Below are positions 6,578-8,264 of a stretch of 8,264 nt of DNA, piece by piece. The stretch's first letter is position 1, and each line of letters begins with the position of its first letter. The position numbers and the translations under genes are program-made. Origin of the DNA: Flavobacterium sp. GTDB lineage: Bacteria > Bacteroidota > Bacteroidia > Flavobacteriales > Flavobacteriaceae. Under the pieces are notes generated by a model that saw only the letters and a list, made by a program, of their open reading frames with translations, did no database searches and was not told the origin of the DNA. Location: the NCBI GenBank assembly GCA_030150335.1, contig JASLGC010000223.1, forward strand, positions 1 through 8,264, read 5' to 3'.

Positions 6578-8260
6578 TTATTCACTAAATAACGTTCCTG
6601 ATACATTCCAATAACTAAAGCTATTTCCTTCTGCTTTTCCCATTGGTATTTTCACTTGCAACGTATGTTTCCCTTTTGGAATATCTCCTAAAGGAATCCA
6701 AATAGGAGGAGTAACCGTTCCCGGACACCAATTTGATCTACTTAAATCAGAAGAAGATAAACCTGTTTCAAAATTACCTGATGCAGGATTGTACTCTCTA
6801 TACGAACCACAATCTTGTCTCCATGGGAAAAAGTCAAAAACCTTATTGCCATCTAATAGAATAGTATTTTGCTTAGGGTTAAACTCATCTCCATTTGCCC
6901 ATCCGCCATGCCCTGTTGTGATGTAGCGCAAGCGAACATTCTTCATATCTGTAGTAGCAGTAAATTCTATTTTTAAACCATCAGGACTTGCAAACATGGT
7001 AGGGTAGTTTTGACCAGCCATTTCCATCACATTAGTGGTGTTAAATAAAGGCATCATATTAGCAATTTCCTTTTGTTTTACTCCATCAGGATGTATTGTC
7101 AAGTCAACACTTATCTTATGACCGCCTTTATCATAATTACCTATATAAACTCCAATATACCACTCACTATTACTTATCAAAGGAGCAAACTCCGTTATTT
7201 CCTGTCTATAGTAAGCCTTGTCTTGCCATTGATAATCTAATACTTCAATGTGATTAAAGCCATGTACACCAAAAGGAGTAAAGAAGCGCATTAATTCTAT
7301 CGGAGGGGTGTAGTTATTAGTAGCAACCACACCTTGGTATTTATTTATAGAGTTATTGTTTTTGTAAACCGGGAGTATATCTAAGCCTTGTTCAAGCGCA
7401 TCCATTAAAGATACTTCGTGATAATAAGGTATTAGAAATACGCTACCCGTTCTATCATAAGCATCTCCATTAGATTGTTCAGTTAAGTTTATGAACACTT
7501 GGTCTGTATTATTAATCTTTGGAATTTTAACTTTCTTGATCAAAAGCGTTCCTTTCGCAAATCTAAACAAATTAGGTTTTTCAATAATTGTATCAGAATA
7601 ATTTACGATGTCATCTTCAAAAAGAGGTACAGTTTTAAAGCGACTTTCCCATACTTTCTTTTTATATGCCTTCAAGTCAACCATAACACTTTCCTCTAAC
7701 TTCAAATAAGGATTAATATCAAAAGAAAGATTTGGTTTTATCTTATTTGCAACAATTTTATAAGTGCCATTTCTATCAATTTCAAGTACAAGACCTAAGT
7801 TTGATCCCAAAAGTAAAGGACTTCCTTTTGCTTTTAAATCGTCAGTGTACCAAAGGGTATATTTATTTGAATTCACCTCTATTGTAGCTTTTTTACAAGT
7901 ATATCCAGCTATCTTTTTAGTCTCTTTACTCAGTTGGAAATTTGTGTTATTATTTGAGATTACAGTTTTAATCTTTGTTTTCGTATCCAGTTGTGCTAAA
8001 GAATAATATGCTTGTTTTTTAAAGTCAATATATGTCTGTTCATAAGGGTAATCTTCAATCCCGATGTCAAGGTGTTTTTTACGATACAAAAAAGAATAAT
8101 CCAAGTTGCTTATCAGCATAATAGGGTTTTCTTGATTCATAAGTTTGCCATTTGAGTAAGTCTCATATTCAACCAATGTAATTTGGTTAGGTTTTTGTGC
8201 AAACAAATTGATTGATAAACAGATAAGTAGGAATTGAATAAAACGCAAAAGTATTCTCAT
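6578..8260 (-). CDS. Exported GLPGLI-domain / PNGase F-like protein (putative peptide-N-glycosidase)
   Basis: The 560-residue product may release N-glycans from asparagine of glycoproteins. A Sec signal peptide (MRILLRFIQFLLICLSINLFA, cut before Gln22) is present, with no lipobox and no obvious C-terminal sorting domain. Residues about 25-215 resemble the GLPGLI family: IAGYTCKKA (117-125), LWYTDDL (136-142) and GSNLGLVLEID (152-162), a variant of the name motif. Residues about 230-390 and 395-558 resemble the two PNGase F jelly-roll domains. GDAYDRTGSVFL (265-276) matches the Asp60 region of PNGase F, placing Asp269 as catalytic Asp60 and Arg270 as Arg61. RFFTPFGV matches RFITPYWV. Glu459 in GDEF aligns with Glu206, and the next 25 residues align without gaps to Cys484 (Cys231); SRSNWCPG (507-514) matches the Arg248-Cys252 end. 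The Cys204/Cys208 pair and apparently Glu118 are absent. Alignments were made by eye against remembered PNGase F. The start lies 4 bases from the edge, so the promoter is unseen. Activity is inferred. Confidence 0.82.
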   Translation of the reverse strand: MRILLRFIQFLLICLSINLFAQKPNQITLVEYETYSNGKLMNQENPIMLISNLDYSFLYRKKHLDIGIEDYPYEQTYIDFKKQAYYSLAQLDTKTKIKTVISNNNTNFQLSKETKKIAGYTCKKATIEVNSNKYTLWYTDDLKAKGSPLLLGSNLGLVLEIDRNGTYKIVANKIKPNLSFDINPYLKLEESVMVDLKAYKKKVWESRFKTVPLFEDDIVNYSDTIIEKPNLFRFAKGTLLIKKVKIPKINNTDQVFINLTEQSNGDAYDRTGSVFLIPYYHEVSLMDALEQGLDILPVYKNNNSINKYQGVVATNNYTPPIELMRFFTPFGVHGFNHIEVLDYQWQDKAYYRQEITEFAPLISNSEWYIGVYIGNYDKGGHKISVDLTIHPDGVKQKEIANMMPLFNTTNVMEMAGQNYPTMFASPDGLKIEFTATTDMKNVRLRYITTGHGGWANGDEFNPKQNTILLDGNKVFDFFPWRQDCGSYREYNPASGNFETGLSSSDLSRSNWCPGTVTPPIWIPLGDIPKGKHTLQVKIPMGKAEGNSFSYWNVSGTLFSE

Positions 8261-8264
8261 AATT

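Noticed and set aside
6566..6585. Small inverted repeat GTGAA...TTCAC over the stop codon of the PNGase-like gene
   Set aside because: Only a 5-bp stem with a 10-base loop, without GC strength; the 12-bp hairpin at 6491-6520 is a far better terminator.
7499..8006. Two plus-strand frames (7499-7699 and 7764-8006) opposite the PNGase-like gene
   Set aside because: Both are antisense to a well-supported coding region, hydrophobic and Phe/Lys-rich as expected from AT-rich antisense, with no family features.

Overview
The window looks like a chromosomal segment from a low-GC member of the Bacteroidota, most likely family Flavobacteriaceae (a Flavobacterium- or Myroides-like genus is a guess). This rests on a SusC/SusD pair, a Bacteroidota-type lipoprotein signal, a TAnnTTTG-type -7 promoter box, a 'putative porin' of the Porin_10 kind, a GLPGLI-type domain, and AT-rich codon use throughout. 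I see no mobile element, CRISPR array, tRNA or rRNA.

Layout. Bases 1-4407 carry the 3' nine-tenths or so of a susC-like TonB-dependent receptor gene, followed after 8 bases by a complete susD-like lipoprotein gene; the two form one transcription unit that ends in a strong UUCG-loop terminator (4427-4452). Only about 20 bases later a Bacteroidota-type -7 box (4473-4480) starts a new, monocistronic unit for a 660-residue outer-membrane porin-like protein (4497-6479). A 12-bp hairpin with T-rich flanks on both strands (6491-6523) separates it from a convergent gene on the minus strand (6578-8260). That gene encodes an exported 560-residue protein with a GLPGLI-like N-terminal domain and a divergent PNGase F-like C-terminal region. 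Its start codon is 4 bases from the window edge, so its promoter is not visible.

How the parts may work together. SusC and SusD form a TonB-driven importer in which the SusD lipoprotein caps the SusC barrel and captures an oligosaccharide, peptide or glycopeptide; the substrate cannot be read from the sequence. The porin-like protein is probably a separate outer-membrane channel. The PNGase F-like protein would cleave N-glycans from asparagine if active, and the two residues essential in PNGase F (Asp60 and Glu206) have clear counterparts. Its location next to a SusCD importer suggests glycoprotein foraging, but the opposite orientation and the intervening terminators mean that co-regulation is only a possibility.

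The most noteworthy item is the GLPGLI-PNGase F-like protein, which keeps the core catalytic acids but lacks one disulfide pair and the third active-site acid of the characterised enzyme. The rest is ordinary for the group. I did not find convincing evidence of a wholly new system.
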